Assembly (NCBI RefSeq): GCF_900120175.1
Contig: NZ_FQLF01000005.1
Coordinates: forward strand, 250,501-314,500
Length of the DNA stretch: 64,000 nucleotides
Direction of reading: 5' to 3'
From: Oceanicoccus sp. KOV_DT_Chl
Lineage (GTDB): Bacteria; Pseudomonadota; Gammaproteobacteria; Pseudomonadales; Dasaniaceae
A program made the translations under genes and the position numbers. Within the stretch, counting starts at the first letter, position 1, and every line of letters starts with the position of its first letter. Below, piece after piece: positions 55,880 to 64,000 of this stretch. The notes beneath the pieces were generated by a model that made no database searches, had not been told where the DNA came from, and was given only the letters and a program-made list of their open reading frames with translations.

Positions 55880-56691
55880 TTAGTCGTCGTTTAAAAAATC
55901 CGGCCATTGCTTGCTGACACTCGACTGCCACTGCGGATCACGGCGCTCGAAATAAGCCAGCCCACCTTCTGCCGCATCAGCCCCTTGTAACGAATGATGC
56001 AAAGCTTGGGTTTCGGCATCGATAAATTGTTGCAGACTTTGATCTTGCCCCTGCCACATTAATTTTTTATGCATGCCCATCACTAGTGGTGAGCAATTAA
56101 CAGCCATGTCCCGCGCAATATCCAAAGCGGTTGTTAACACTTTATTGGCTGGTACCACCCGTGAGGCAAGCCCCCATTCACCCGCTTGGCTACCAGTGAC
56201 CCGGACAGCGCCAACAATCATTTCAAAAGCGCGTTCAAAGCCTATCAACTTCGGCAATACATAACCGATGGCAAAATCGGCCACGACGCCGCGACGATTT
56301 TGTAAAAAACCGTATTTACCCTCCTCTGCAAATACCCGCATATCACACTGCGCCGCGATGCCTAAACCCACCCCACAGCATGACCATTACAAGCAGCGAT
56401 TACAGGCTTGCGCACATCCCAAGCCTGAAAACTTAACGGGCAGGAACTAAATGCCATATCGCCTCCGGTATTAAAGGTATCACCGTCTGCCTGTAACTCA
56501 GCCCCGGCACAAAATGCTTTACCACTGCCAGTTACTACCACTACTCGAATGGCATCATCTTCATCACATCGCCGATACGCATCACCCAAACCTTCCATCA
56601 TTGATTGGCTAAAGGTATTCATCGCCTCTGGCCGATTAAAGGTAATTAATGCTACCCCATCACTTACTTCTAGTATGATGTCGTCACTCAT
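55880..56691 (-). pseudogene. Enoyl-CoA hydratase/isomerase, frameshifted
   Basis: About 270 aa when repaired, the family norm. Crotonase fold: LITFNRPEAMNTFSQSMMEGL near 14, VVVTGSGKAFCAGAELQAD near 48 (oxyanion A-F-C-A-G-A) and KPVIAACNGHAVGVGLGIAAQCDMRVFAEEGKYGF near 97 when read across the frameshift. EWGLASRVVPANKVLTTAL and ALHHSLQGADAAEGGLAYFERRDPQW near the end are typical. The break is at 56367-56374: one extra G on the coding strand joins A-V-G to V-G-L-G-I. It acts in beta-oxidation-like catabolism of acyl-CoA. A degraded AraC gene and a P450 lie next door. Confidence 0.88.
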
Positions 56692-56779
56692 AACAATTCC
56701 TGTTGCGCTTTATACGTTTGGCTGTAGCTTATAGGCCCACCAGCATAAAACAATGGTTACCAAGGCCAAGACTTATTAA

Positions 56780-57347
56780 CAGTTAGAGACATACCAGCCA
56801 ATACACTACCCCCCCAAATATCTACTAACCCTTATTCGTAACCTGCAACAAGCGGATGTCAAAACTACTGAAATTGATCAGCTATTAGGACTGGATGTAG
56901 TAGACATAGAGAATGCCGAGGCTAATGGACAAGCGATTCCCTTAATACTTTATGGCAAGCTTTACCGTTTTTATCTGCAGAAAATGGCTGGCGAGAATTT
57001 TGGTTTCCCCGGCCACATTGGCGCTATTACCGATCGCTACCGCATGCTTTATAGCGTGATGATTCACACCAGTAATCCAGGTAGCTCTCTCAAAAAGCCA
57101 CACCGTTTTTATGCAGCCTTTGCGATCGATAAACAGTTGCTTCACTACCGTCAATCGATGAAAACACTATCAGCTGCGAACTGAATATTTTAATGATTAA
57201 GAAATATCAGCACAGTAATCACAGCACTATTATCACCGCCCATCTAGCCCCCAGCTTTCATCGCGTACTGAGCTGGCTTGCTAACGTTGCAATACCGTTA
57301 AAGTCTGTCGATATTGCCGGTCTACAGCCGCATAATTTAGCGCCGTA
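56780..57347 (+). pseudogene. AraC-family regulator remnant without a DNA-binding domain
   Basis: An open frame without start codon (56780-57184) encodes YPPKYLLTLIRNLQQADVKTTEIDQLLGLD...YGKLYRFYLQKMAGENFGFPGHIGAITDRYRMLYSVMI, the effector domain of AraC regulators with the arabinose-binding-like fold. After a stop, a second frame (57194-57347) continues the same domain: SFHRVLSWLANVAIPLKSVDIAGLQP. The usual C-terminal AraC helix-turn-helix is absent; the DNA after 57347 shows only possible scraps. Several lesions and missing DNA-binding domain point to a genuine pseudogene. It precedes the P450 gene, which it may once have controlled. Confidence 0.72.
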
Positions 57348-57576
57348 AACTCAAGGCCTTGCCCGACGCCCTGCCATCACTACCCACCTGCGTTTCAAGC
57401 AAAACAACCACCATTACAAGCCATTGATTTAATGCTGAATTATTCACAAAACTTGCAACTAGTATTCATTAGTTTAATTAGGTAGCATCAAGACTAGCGT
57501 TTTAGCTAAGCCCGCTATACTAGGGACTAATGATTTAACAACAATAAAAATGCCGCTTTGTTTCAAGGAGTCAGTA

Positions 57577-58947
57577 ATGGCCGCAGTACCCGCAAACGAC
57601 TACGTTACCGCCAAAGACAATCAGGATCTAGATCACTTGCCTGGTAAATACGGCAAACCTTTTATTGGTTATACATTTCCTTTTTTAATGCGCCCTTACG
57701 ATGTGCTCGATGGTATTTATAAAACCTACGGGCCGATTTCCAAAGCCTCGCTGACATTTCAACGGATGGTGATCTGCCTGGGCCCTGAATACATCAAACT
57801 GCTTACTCTGGATCGCGATCAGGTTTTTTCTCCGAAGATGGGGTATGACGGCCCCTTGGGTGATTTTTTTGACGGTGGCTTATTAATGCGCGACTTCGGT
57901 GAACACAAAATTCACCGCCGCATTATGCAATCTGCATTTAAAACTGAGGCTATGCGCGGCTATGTTGATGAAATGCACCCCATCATCGATAACCATTTAC
58001 AACGCTGGAGCAACGATCAAAATTTTCATTTTTACCCGAATATAAAAACGCTATTACTTGATCTGGGGTCGAAAGTATTCCTGGGTTTAGATATGGATGG
58101 TGAAGAAACTAAAGCCCTTAATCAGGACTTCCTCGATATGATGGCAGGGACTTTATCACTGATCCGTAAAGACTGGCCGGGTTTACTCTACCGTAAAGGC
58201 ATGAATGGCCGCCGTGGCCTGGAAAAATTCTTTACCGAATTGGTGCCCGGCCGGCGCAGCAATGACGGCAAAGATATGGCCAGCTATTTTTCCAAGGAAA
58301 CTGACGAAGACGGCAATCTTTTTTCAGAAAAAGTCGTTGCTGATCATTTAATTTTCTTATTACTGGCGGCGCACGACACTACCACCAGCGCATTAACGAT
58401 GACAGCCTACCTATTAGCACATGATCAGGAATGGCAGGAAAAAATACGTCAGGAAGCGCTGACACTGAATAGCGGCCAACTTAGCTATGATGATCTAGGT
58501 AGTAGCGTCCCCAATATGCAAAACGTATTTCATGAAACTTTGCGCCTGTATCCTCCGGTGCCACAATTTATGCGTCGCACCGTCAAAGATATAGAGATCG
58601 ATGGTCACCACATTCCCGCTCACAGCATGCTGCAATGTTCACCGCTGTATACCCATCGAATGGAAGAATACTGGACCAACCCCCACGGGTTTGACCCCGA
58701 CCGTTTTGCCGCTGGTCGTGAAGAACATAAACAACACCCCTTTTTATGGGCACCCTTTGGTGGCGGCGCGCACAAATGTATTGGTATGCATTTCGCCGAT
58801 ATGATTTATAAAAGTGTACTCTCTAAAATGGTGACAAATTATCGCTGGAGCTTTGCCAAGGAGGAGCAATATCCTTCCAAAATTCAGTACTTCCCATTTT
58901 CAAAACCGATCGATGATTTACCGCTTAAAATGGAATTGATTAAATAA
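57577..58947 (+). CDS. Cytochrome P450
   Basis: 456 aa from ATG 57577, which has AAGGAG six bases upstream; an ATG nine codons earlier lacks one. LPGKYGKPFIGYTFPFL opens the chain. The I-helix is LLLAAHDTTTSALT near 260, the E-x-x-R is HETLRLYPP near 318 and the haem loop is FGGGAHKCIGMHFA near 400 with the Cys ligand. The N-terminal P-G-x-x-G-x-P-F-I-G-Y pattern and length resemble CYP26/CYP120-type enzymes (retinoid or terpenoid substrates), a tentative guess. Soluble; needs ferredoxin partners not seen in the window. Confidence 0.93.
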   Translation: MAAVPANDYVTAKDNQDLDHLPGKYGKPFIGYTFPFLMRPYDVLDGIYKTYGPISKASLTFQRMVICLGPEYIKLLTLDRDQVFSPKMGYDGPLGDFFDGGLLMRDFGEHKIHRRIMQSAFKTEAMRGYVDEMHPIIDNHLQRWSNDQNFHFYPNIKTLLLDLGSKVFLGLDMDGEETKALNQDFLDMMAGTLSLIRKDWPGLLYRKGMNGRRGLEKFFTELVPGRRSNDGKDMASYFSKETDEDGNLFSEKVVADHLIFLLLAAHDTTTSALTMTAYLLAHDQEWQEKIRQEALTLNSGQLSYDDLGSSVPNMQNVFHETLRLYPPVPQFMRRTVKDIEIDGHHIPAHSMLQCSPLYTHRMEEYWTNPHGFDPDRFAAGREEHKQHPFLWAPFGGGAHKCIGMHFADMIYKSVLSKMVTNYRWSFAKEEQYPSKIQYFPFSKPIDDLPLKMELIK

Positions 58948-58963
58948 CGGCGATCAACACACA

Positions 58964-59005
58964 GGCAATAAAAAAGGCGCTCAAAAGAGCGCCTTTTTTA
59001 TTGCC
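58964..59005. terminator. Long bidirectional terminator, P450 and small protein gene
   Basis: Perfect 19-bp arms (GGCAATAAAAAAGGCGCTC and its complement) with a 4-base aaaa loop. The A and T runs make it act on both strands between the convergent genes. Confidence 0.93.
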
Positions 59006-59013
59006 TAACTGCA

Positions 59014-59235
59014 TTACTCAGCAGCAGCTTCCTCACCGGCTTCTTCAGCTGGCGCTTCTTCAGCAACGGGTTCTGGCGCTGGCGCTGGAGCCGTTACTTT
59101 GATCAGTTCTGCAGCCAATAAAATTTTAACTTTCTCTTCACCATTTACTGGCTTTTTGTCTGCACCAATAACCGCATAACGGCCATCGCGACGCTGAGAG
59201 ATAGTGTACTCGGAGGTTTTCTTAATTACTTTCAT
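59014..59235 (-). CDS. Small conserved-looking protein with Ala/Glu/Pro tail
   Basis: 73 aa from ATG 59235, preceded by AAAGGAAAATGTC; an ATG 15 codons earlier is less well placed. The first 45 residues form a small basic domain (KVIKKTSEYTISQRRDGRYAVIGADKKPVNGEEKVKILLAAELIKV). The last 25 are low-complexity A/P then A/E repeats (APAPAPEPVAEEAPAEEAGEEAAAE). Found alone beside the P450, with a strong shared terminator. Function unknown. The basic head and acidic tail suggest a nucleic-acid or ribosome-associated protein, but this is speculation. Confidence 0.75.
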   Translation of the reverse strand: MKVIKKTSEYTISQRRDGRYAVIGADKKPVNGEEKVKILLAAELIKVTAPAPAPEPVAEEAPAEEAGEEAAAE

Positions 59236-59334
59236 GACATTTTCCTTTCTACGGATTAATTTAGCACTGACTATTACCATTCAATAAAATTCAGCGGCGG
59301 CAATAAGACCACAGTCACAGGCAAAGTGCAATCT

Positions 59335-60594
59335 TTACACCGCTTCAGACGCGATATCAAAATGCGACTGATAAGCACCAAACCGCTGCCGCTCAGTAGC
59401 CAAATCCAAACCAGTGTCAGCAAAGCTGTAGCTGTGCCTGCCATGCTTATCGCTAGGGTTGGCAGCTAAAAACTGCTGCATATTAGCCGCCGCCTGATCA
59501 GACAAGGTACGACCAAAATGCTGGTAGATACGATCCATCATCGCCACAGGGTCTTGCATAAAGTCTTTAAAGTGCACATCAATAACCTGATCATCGGGCA
59601 CCTTACCCGCTGCTCTGGTTGCCATTGCCCGGTTGAGAGCATCGCTTAATAACTCAGCCTGATGCGCTGCAACTTCACGAATATCCACTTGATCGCTCGC
59701 CATACTACGTAAAGTTGCAATCAAACTGCTGACAGACGTTAATACTCTAATAGGGTCACGATGGGTTTGAATAATATTGGCATCCGGGTATTCAGCCATC
59801 AACTGATCCATCACCCATAAATGTCCCGGTGTTTTCAATACCCACTGTTTCACCTCGGTTTTGGATTGTAAAAATTGCAGGAAGCGACGATGGTTTTTAT
59901 ACACTTGGCTGAGATCCGCCTGATCTAACCACCGCTGATACGTCGGCAAGCGGTACTGGGTATCAAAAATGACCGAAGCAAAATCCAAACCGGTAAACAC
60001 CACACATTCCTGTGGAAATTCCGCGCCCATGGGATGCATTTTTTTAAACTCTGGCATCAGTTTATCGACACCGGATAAATTTTTCTCCACCGCCGCAATG
60101 CGCGGATCAGTTTTAAATGTAGCTGTTTCCGGCGCGGGAAAAGGGTGTTCAACTTCCCAGGTCATCGGCACTCTGTTTTCCGGGTCCTGCGCCATTAATT
60201 CATGCATGATAGAGGTGCCGGTACGTGGCAAGCCGACAATCAGCATCGGTTTATGTACCGGTTGATCTGCCAACGCCGGATTTTTTTTGAAGGCATCCAC
60301 CAACTTTAAACGGTTCTGCAAATTTTTAAGTATTTCACCACGGGCAATAATTCTGCCTAGCCAGGTTAGCCCAGCCTCCTCTTCCATCGATTGCATTAGC
60401 AAGTTGAACGGCTGCCGGAAATAATCATCACCAAAATCGCTTAAGCCACTGCGGCTTTGCGCTTCTGCCATTAATTGCGTTGGGCTGAGGTTGACGGGCT
60501 TGATACCGACAGTATTGAATATTTTTCCCGCGCCATTAAAGCAACGAATGGGCAAGGGTAAACGCGGGATGTGATTTTGGTTTATCGCTACCAT
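59335..60594 (-). CDS. Sulfotransferase-family protein
   Basis: 419 aa P-loop-like sulfotransferase fold. KPMLIVGLPRTGTSIMHELMAQDPE (near residue 115) is the 5'-phosphosulfate loop, and the later NIIQTHRDPIRVLTSV (near 275) is the 3'-phosphate motif with Arg and Asp. An extra helical N-terminus (SPTQLMAEAQSRSGLSDFGDDYFRQPFNLL) is typical of the bacterial Sulfotransfer_3 group. It would transfer sulfate from PAPS to a hydroxyl, often on lipids, sterols or amines. A possible sRNA or leader lies upstream. Its neighbours (P450, hydratase, CrtC-like) suggest tailoring or catabolism of a hydrophobic compound. Confidence 0.88.
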   Translation of the reverse strand: MVAINQNHIPRLPLPIRCFNGAGKIFNTVGIKPVNLSPTQLMAEAQSRSGLSDFGDDYFRQPFNLLMQSMEEEAGLTWLGRIIARGEILKNLQNRLKLVDAFKKNPALADQPVHKPMLIVGLPRTGTSIMHELMAQDPENRVPMTWEVEHPFPAPETATFKTDPRIAAVEKNLSGVDKLMPEFKKMHPMGAEFPQECVVFTGLDFASVIFDTQYRLPTYQRWLDQADLSQVYKNHRRFLQFLQSKTEVKQWVLKTPGHLWVMDQLMAEYPDANIIQTHRDPIRVLTSVSSLIATLRSMASDQVDIREVAAHQAELLSDALNRAMATRAAGKVPDDQVIDVHFKDFMQDPVAMMDRIYQHFGRTLSDQAAANMQQFLAANPSDKHGRHSYSFADTGLDLATERQRFGAYQSHFDIASEAV

Positions 60595-60745
60595 GCTACA
60601 AGCTCTCTTATTTAATTATTTTGAGCATGATAGCCAAGCGGTTAGAAACTGTCCTTTAAGGATAGGTAATGGTTTGGCAAGATTAAACGGCGCTCAATAG
60701 AATGCCCCACCAACAGAAGACTATCTTGATTATATGCCTACCCAT

Positions 60746-60890
60746 AAAAAAAGGCGGGCCATGTGGCCCGCCTCAAAATGCACGTGAAATAATTCCACGT
60801 GCTCTCCCTCGAGACTACGCGATAAACCCTCCAAGAATTTACCGGCTAAATCCATTACTGTGCTGCATCCGTCAGGCAGCACTTACCACT
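60746..60890 (-). ncRNA. Candidate small RNA or transcribed leader with three hairpins (gap 60595-61221)
   Basis: On the minus strand, in order: GTGCTGC...GCAGCAC (60861-60883), GCACGTG...CACGTGC (60780-60802) and GGCGGGCC-acat-GGCCCGCC (60753-60772) followed by T7 (60746-60752), a textbook terminator. A short frame (ATG 60855 to stop 60730, 41 codons: M-D-L-A-G-K-F-L-E-G...) runs through the terminator, so I favour an RNA or a leader peptide over a stable protein. It precedes the sulfotransferase on the same strand. I find no gene in the rest of the gap. Confidence 0.45.
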
Positions 60891-61162
60891 TAATAGCTAT
60901 CGACCAAGTATTGATCAGCTTGAGCAAAATACAGCCTAGTAAATGTACCTAGGATATATGTATACATACGTACCAGAAGAAATAGGGAGGCAAAGCTAGT
61001 CAAAGGTATGGCTAGCAAAAGTAAGATAGACAGCGTACCACTTGTAGTTTTGATCATTCGGCACACCTTTAGTAAAGGGTTATTGACTAGTATAGGCTAA
61101 ATTTTGAACATGCCAAGAAAACAGAACCGATTGATTGTTTATTTTACTCGCTGAATAACGAC

Positions 61163-61190
61163 AAAAAAACGGGCTGATAAGCCCGCCTTT
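61163..61190 (-). terminator. Terminator of the CrtC/AttH-like gene
   Basis: Minus strand CGGGCT, loop tatc, AGCCCG then seven T. It lies about 37 bases after the stop. Confidence 0.85.
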
Positions 61191-61221
61191 TCTCTAAACA
61201 ATAGCCTCTAACTGCCATCAC

Positions 61222-62358
61222 TCATTCAGCGCCATCAAAAAAGTCTTTAAATCCGGAGGTGGTATGACGGCCAATAACGATACTTTCCAGTGTGCCTATC
61301 CCTTGCCTAGTAACACCTTTAGAGTCTTTCATCGTCGCTTTTATCACCTGATGGGTGTGCAAAAACTGATAATCCAGCTCATTAACGTCGCTGAAATTCC
61401 ACTCCTCACGCCCCGTTTCCAGCTCGCCCTTCCAGTAAGCGTGACCCCACTCAAAATGGTTATAGCCGATACCCAGCATATAAAAACGCTGAATAGGCTC
61501 GGCACTCACATTCCAGCTATTGCCGTCTTTGTCCTCATAGTGCATCTGTGCGGCAGCAGCCCGGCGTGTACCCTTATTCCAGGTTATCGTATGTTTTGCC
61601 TCGGTCATCTTGATCACCCCGGGTTCTTCCAGCGCGGGGATATCATCAGGGTTATCGTACAACGGTACTAAATCAGCACTGACCTGCGTCGGGTGACCGT
61701 CACGGTCCTCGAAAGTACCGAACTGGGTGGCCACATCGCCAAAATTGACCGGGCTCCACACCCAATACACACCAGGATCATTATTCAGTAAGCCCGGCGC
61801 GCCACCGGCAGGCTCACCCACTGGCCGTACTCCCCAGGATTTATCCCGAGTACCTATGGCGCGTTTAACCTCATAGCGCTTGCCATCAATGCTGAAAAAA
61901 CCTTCCCAATACCCCATCTGGGTAAAACGGGAGTTATTCATGATCACATGGCCATCATCGTACATCAGGTTCTTGGGTTCTTCGTGGGCGATAGAGCAAG
62001 CGGTAAACAATAACTCGCATTCAATATTGTGCTCATTGGGCGCAAGGCTAACTTTAATCGCGCGCATCGGTGTGACGATCTCTATTGATAACGGCCCGAC
62101 TACGGTTTCGCCGCGCTCCTTGGGTGCCCGGCGAGAGCCATGAAACGCGTATTGCTTATCACCTATTGCTACGCTGAAATGGCCATCCATCACCCGGCGA
62201 TTGGGATAGAGGCCAAAACCAATTTCAAATATCCAATCACCGTCAGGCTGGATACCATTGAACCAATAGCGATCATAAAAGTTGCGGTCACTTTGCGACG
62301 GCTCAGCAATCGGCTGGCTGGTTTGATGAATACAATAATCGTCGAAACTGGTAATCAT
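61222..62358 (-). CDS. CrtC/AttH-like lipocalin-type protein, paralogue of 34459-35616
   Basis: 378 aa, no signal peptide. Features in the order of the 34459 protein: GDWIFEIGFGLYPNRRVMDGHFSVAIG near 40, FTQMGYWEGFFSIDGKRYEVKRAIGTRDKSWGVRPVGEP near 140, WVWSPVNFG near 195 and HTHQVIKATMKDSKGVTRQGIGTLESIVIG near the C-terminus. Length and layout match, although overall identity looks modest. Function unknown; the same DUF7064/DUF7065-type guess applies. It ends at its own terminator. Confidence 0.65.
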   Translation of the reverse strand: MITSFDDYCIHQTSQPIAEPSQSDRNFYDRYWFNGIQPDGDWIFEIGFGLYPNRRVMDGHFSVAIGDKQYAFHGSRRAPKERGETVVGPLSIEIVTPMRAIKVSLAPNEHNIECELLFTACSIAHEEPKNLMYDDGHVIMNNSRFTQMGYWEGFFSIDGKRYEVKRAIGTRDKSWGVRPVGEPAGGAPGLLNNDPGVYWVWSPVNFGDVATQFGTFEDRDGHPTQVSADLVPLYDNPDDIPALEEPGVIKMTEAKHTITWNKGTRRAAAAQMHYEDKDGNSWNVSAEPIQRFYMLGIGYNHFEWGHAYWKGELETGREEWNFSDVNELDYQFLHTHQVIKATMKDSKGVTRQGIGTLESIVIGRHTTSGFKDFFDGAE

Positions 62359-62582
62359 GGCGCACCCCTTAAGAATTCCATTGTTATAAATGACGTTGCT
62401 AGCAGTGATAGTGCGCCAAGTTTAATAGTAGCTACTATGGTTATACAACCGCACACACCGATCCTGACCAATATTTAACCTTAGCGATAAATCAGTATCA
62501 CGCCACCATCTGGCGTAATCGCAGCTATAATCAATCTACTTTCACATTTCACTCCCCCACAACGAAGAGATCAGTAGGCACA

Positions 62583-63611
62583 ATGGCAGGATTACTCACT
62601 CGTTTTCGGTCCGTTTTCGGTTCCAATAACACTCGCAACAATGACAGCAACCCCCTCCCTCCTACTGGCGATAGTATCGAGGTCTGCCACCCCAGTACCT
62701 TCAGCATACTGACCGCCCAGTATGGTTTTTATAGCACCATCCTCGGCAATATTGATGATCAAAAACCGCTGAGTCTACCGCAGAAGTTAGTATTAACCGT
62801 GGTGGAAAAAAGCCTGGCCGATCAGCAAAAGCGAATTAAAGCGGTGCCACGGCTACCCTCGGTGATCCCAAGATTGTTGCAGAGTTTGCGTGATCCGAAG
62901 TCCTCTGCCACACACTATGTACAAATTATTAATAAAGACCCGGCGATGAGTACCGCTGTATTGAAACTCGCCAATAGCGCGTATTTCAACCCCATTGGTA
63001 AACGCATCACCAGCATCGAAACGGCCGTAGTCAAACTGGGCATCGAAGGCTTGCGTACGGTGTTATCAGCAGCCGTGATGCAGCCGGTGATTCAACGAAA
63101 ATCCTATTATTACACCGAGTTCGGCCACAAACTGTGGACGCATGCTTTATGCTGCGCGGTTGCTTGTGAACAGATTGCCAAGCAACGCGGTCTTGAACCC
63201 TTTAAGGCTTATTTATTAGGTTTAGTCCACGACATTGGCAAGATCACTATCTTTAGTGAATTAAGTTCACAGTTTCAACTCAATCAAAATCAGGAACAAA
63301 ATAAACCTGGCTACGCAGCATTTGCGCCGCTGATGCAATCTACTTCCGAAACTTTAAGCCATACCGTTGCCAAGGACTGGTCTCTGCCTGAAGAAATCTG
63401 CTCGGCACTGGCGCAACAAATTAATCTCACCGCTGGTAAGCACATCGGCCCCTATGCCCATATACTCTATCAAGCCAATTTAATTTGCGAAATTTATGCA
63501 ATAGCAAAACAGGATGACACGCAAATGCCAGCAGCAGAACAAGCGCTGCAGGATATGGCATTGCCCGATAACTTATTTAAGCTATTAGATTCTATTAGCG
63601 TGCAACTTTAA
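62583..63611 (+). CDS. HDOD-domain signalling protein
   Basis: 342 aa. A poorly conserved N-terminus with a low-complexity linker is followed by an HDOD domain at about 90-290: PRLPSVIPRLLQSLRDPKSSATHYVQIINKDPAMSTAVLKLANSAYFNPIGKRITSIETAVVKLGIEGLRTVLSAAVMQP. A partial HD motif, LLGLVHDIGKITIF, suggests the residual metal site is only partly kept. HDOD proteins act in regulatory relay, often linked with cyclic-di-GMP and motility. The next gene begins 10 bases downstream on the same strand. Confidence 0.88.
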   Translation: MAGLLTRFRSVFGSNNTRNNDSNPLPPTGDSIEVCHPSTFSILTAQYGFYSTILGNIDDQKPLSLPQKLVLTVVEKSLADQQKRIKAVPRLPSVIPRLLQSLRDPKSSATHYVQIINKDPAMSTAVLKLANSAYFNPIGKRITSIETAVVKLGIEGLRTVLSAAVMQPVIQRKSYYYTEFGHKLWTHALCCAVACEQIAKQRGLEPFKAYLLGLVHDIGKITIFSELSSQFQLNQNQEQNKPGYAAFAPLMQSTSETLSHTVAKDWSLPEEICSALAQQINLTAGKHIGPYAHILYQANLICEIYAIAKQDDTQMPAAEQALQDMALPDNLFKLLDSISVQL

Positions 63612-63621
63612 CTGAATCGCC

Positions 63622-64000
63622 ATGAGTATTTTAGAAGGAATTGCCATTCGCAAACAGTCCAAAGGCGCAATGGTGCTATTACCACAAAGCCCAATTACCC
63701 AAGCATGTGGTGTCGCTAATGACCTGCGTGGCAAGCCGGGTAAACGTCAGGTAACCGTGCTCTCTGCACGCAGCTGGCAGCAAGCCTGTGCAGAGATAAA
63801 TATCGAACTGCCCTGGCAAGTGCGCCGTGCCAATCTATTGGTCACTGAACTCGAGTTTTCCGCCGCCGATGTTGGTAAGACCTTGTGTATAGGCGCTGTT
63901 CGCTTACGCATCACCCGCCAGACTGACCCCTGTCACTGGATGGATAAAGCCCAACCCGGCTTACGACAAGCACTCACGCCACACTGGCGGGGGGCGTTTG
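63622..64000 (+). CDS. MOSC-domain protein, cut by the window edge
   Basis: 126 codons present from ATG 63622; the 3' end lies outside the window. ACGVANDLRGKPGKRQVTVLSARSWQQACAEINIELPWQVRRANLLVTELEFSAADVGKTLCIGAVRLRITRQTDPCHWMDKAQPGLRQAL carries the MOSC signature, with the conserved Cys in DPCHWMD. MOSC proteins bind molybdenum cofactor sulfur chemistry or act like YiiM in N-hydroxylated base detoxification. The start codon is 10 bases after the HDOD stop. Confidence 0.88.
   Translation, partial: MSILEGIAIRKQSKGAMVLLPQSPITQACGVANDLRGKPGKRQVTVLSARSWQQACAEINIELPWQVRRANLLVTELEFSAADVGKTLCIGAVRLRITRQTDPCHWMDKAQPGLRQALTPHWRGAF

Noticed and set aside
60730-60855. 41-codon small protein on the minus strand
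   Set aside because: The frame passes through a textbook terminator hairpin and T run, so it is unlikely to be translated to the end; treated as part of a candidate RNA instead.
1-64000. tRNA, rRNA, CRISPR, phage or transposase genes
   Set aside because: No cloverleaf, regularly spaced repeat array, integrase or DDE motif was seen on either strand by eye.

Overview
The window looks like chromosomal DNA of a free-living, probably marine, heterotrophic gammaproteobacterium. The cmoA-cmoB pair, a DUF3581 protein, yaiI, ppnP, ychJ, deaD, an NhaD antiporter, large TonB-dependent receptors and PEP-CTERM-type surface proteins point to the Cellvibrionales/Spongiibacteraceae neighbourhood. That placement is inference from gene content only. 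No rRNA, tRNA, CRISPR array, transposase or phage gene was seen.

Layout. 1-11.2 kb: a PadR regulator diverges from a TonB-dependent receptor across two near-identical operators. Then come a penicillin-acylase-family enzyme, DUF3581, a CMD-family protein, a methylthioribose salvage pair (mtnA plus class II aldolase), a CvpA-like protein and a beta-carbonic anhydrase. 11.2-19.7 kb: an intergenic repeat block, small housekeeping genes, Hsp20, a haloalkane dehalogenase, ppnP, a second TonB-dependent receptor, an aminotransferase and ychJ. 19.8-27.8 kb: deaD, a DnaJ-related protein, a GntR regulator and a compact four-gene operon (DUF3348 - DUF802 - OmpA/MotB-like - DUF2894) that looks like an uncharacterised ion-driven membrane motor. 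28.3-43 kb: cmoAB, a VPEP-CTERM protein with a sigma-54-type promoter, nhaD, a MaoC-like protein, a desaturase, a CrtC/AttH-like protein, a calcium-binding-repeat protein, truncated haemoglobin, epoxide hydrolase, glutathione peroxidase and a coupled transglutaminase-like/TPR-lipoprotein pair. 43-48 kb: a TspO-like protein and a TetR-controlled redox operon behind a 34-bp palindrome. 48-53.4 kb: an accessory island of five VPLPA-CTERM-like secreted proteins and two small unknown genes between direct repeats. 53.5-64 kb: patatin, an outer-membrane barrel, enoyl-CoA hydratase, an AraC pseudogene, cytochrome P450, sulfotransferase, a possible sRNA, a second CrtC/AttH-like protein, an HDOD protein and a truncated MOSC protein.

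The catabolic genes (P450, sulfotransferase, enoyl-CoA hydratase, MaoC, LLM flavoprotein, reductase, epoxide hydrolase, dehalogenase, two CrtC/AttH-like proteins) suggest growth on hydrophobic or lipid-like substrates.

A caution runs through the window. Seven genes (TonB receptor 1, penicillin acylase, carbonic anhydrase, desaturase, a reductase, patatin, enoyl-CoA hydratase) are each broken by loss of one base, or two in the acylase, almost always in a short G or C run. Restoring it rebuilds a normal family member each time. This looks more like homopolymer under-calling in the assembly than biological decay. The AraC-like remnant upstream of the P450 differs: it has several lesions and no DNA-binding domain, so it is probably a true pseudogene.
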